This document shows, one piece after another, positions 63,881-64,000 of a stretch of DNA of 64,000 nt (positions within the stretch are counted from its first letter, which is position 1; each line of letters opens with the position of its first letter). Source of the DNA: Augochlora pura. Taxonomy: Eukaryota > Arthropoda > Insecta > Hymenoptera > Halictidae. The stretch spans positions 13,950,001-14,014,000 of the forward strand of contig NC_135774.1 in the NCBI RefSeq assembly GCF_028453695.1. The letters are read 5' to 3'. The notes beneath the pieces were generated by a model. The model did no database searches. It was not told the origin of the DNA and was given only the letters and a program-made list of their open reading frames with translations. The position numbers and the translations under genes are program-made.

Positions 63881-64000
63881 AATATTTTCCATCTCGTCCA
63901 AATTATATTTTCATGTTTTTATTAAAAATCGTTTAATTGCCGTCGTTATCCCGGGGTTCCCGGAAACGTCGAACGCCGAAATTTCCGCGAAATCGGCGCC

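Larger units (their letters stand above)
47095..64000 (-). other. Inferred intron 5' of the Dpr-like exon (at least 16.9 kb)
   Basis: The exon starts inside the protein (phase 1) and lacks a signal peptide, so at least one 5' exon lies upstream. No convincing signal-peptide exon was seen between 47100 and 64000. The interval is non-coding, repeat-bearing DNA as far as can be seen. Confidence 0.5.
47130..64000. other. Non-coding region, 47.1-64 kb
   Basis: AT-rich islands lie near 47130-47480, 48510-49960, 50660-51420, 52070-52500, 53640-54900, 56100-56500, 57860-58600, 60280-61100 and 62940-63950, with CpG-rich blocks between. The islands at 50660-51420, 52070-52500, 54060-54900 and 56100-56500 show no recognisable repeat. 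No gene was recognised on either strand. Confidence 0.6.

Noticed and set aside
1..64000. CRISPR arrays, prokaryotic operons or phage genes
   Set aside because: Repeats lack the equal repeat/unique-spacer pattern, no ribosome-binding-site-led gene string exists, and the one recognised exon is spliced and eukaryotic.

Overview
The window looks like intronic and intergenic DNA from an insect, most likely a hymenopteran (bee, ant or wasp). The reasons are the single exon of an arthropod neuronal cell-surface gene, very long flanking non-coding DNA, abundant CpG with no visible depletion, more than fifteen long (CT)n/(GA)n microsatellites, and a mosaic in which CpG-rich blocks of about 1-2 kb alternate with AT-rich islands of 0.3-1.2 kb. 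The order-level placement is inference. No bacterial operon, ribosome-binding-site-led gene, rRNA, tRNA, CRISPR array or recognisable transposase was seen.

One piece of coding sequence can be defended: an internal exon on the minus strand at 46940-47094. It has a strong polypyrimidine/AG acceptor and a GTGAGT donor. It encodes the start of the first immunoglobulin domain of a Dpr-family (defective proboscis extension response; zig-8-like) protein, including the first Ig cysteine. The adjoining Dpr exon, which should carry the W-I-R and R-D-L-H region, was not found. If this exon is real, the window is mostly two very large introns: at least 46.9 kb on its 3' side (positions 1-46939) and at least 16.9 kb on its 5' side (47095-64000).

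The rest is non-coding. Almost all other open frames are spurious products of the CpG-rich composition or of simple repeats, giving Ser/Leu runs from CT tracts and Arg/Glu runs from GA tracts. The structure worth noting lies mainly in the AT-rich islands, many of which contain decayed tandem arrays with different units: about 205 bp at 12012-12676, 80 bp at 49281-49563, 35 bp at 48510-48614, about 160 bp at 63075-63880, a composite of about 300 bp at 58081-58610, 103 bp at 28782-28948 and about 300-350 bp at 43175-43880. There are also several 11-23 bp units.

Three loci (3376-4530, 16995-17940 and 24250-25440) share one diverged short repeat with recurring TCTGACCATA and CATTCTACTT blocks. 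This is the best candidate for an undescribed repeat family. A dispersed pair (26305-26425 and 49025-49145), a GC-rich duplicated module (11751-11810 and 13201-13260) and a recurrent TTAACCCTTT-type motif point to further old dispersed repeats.
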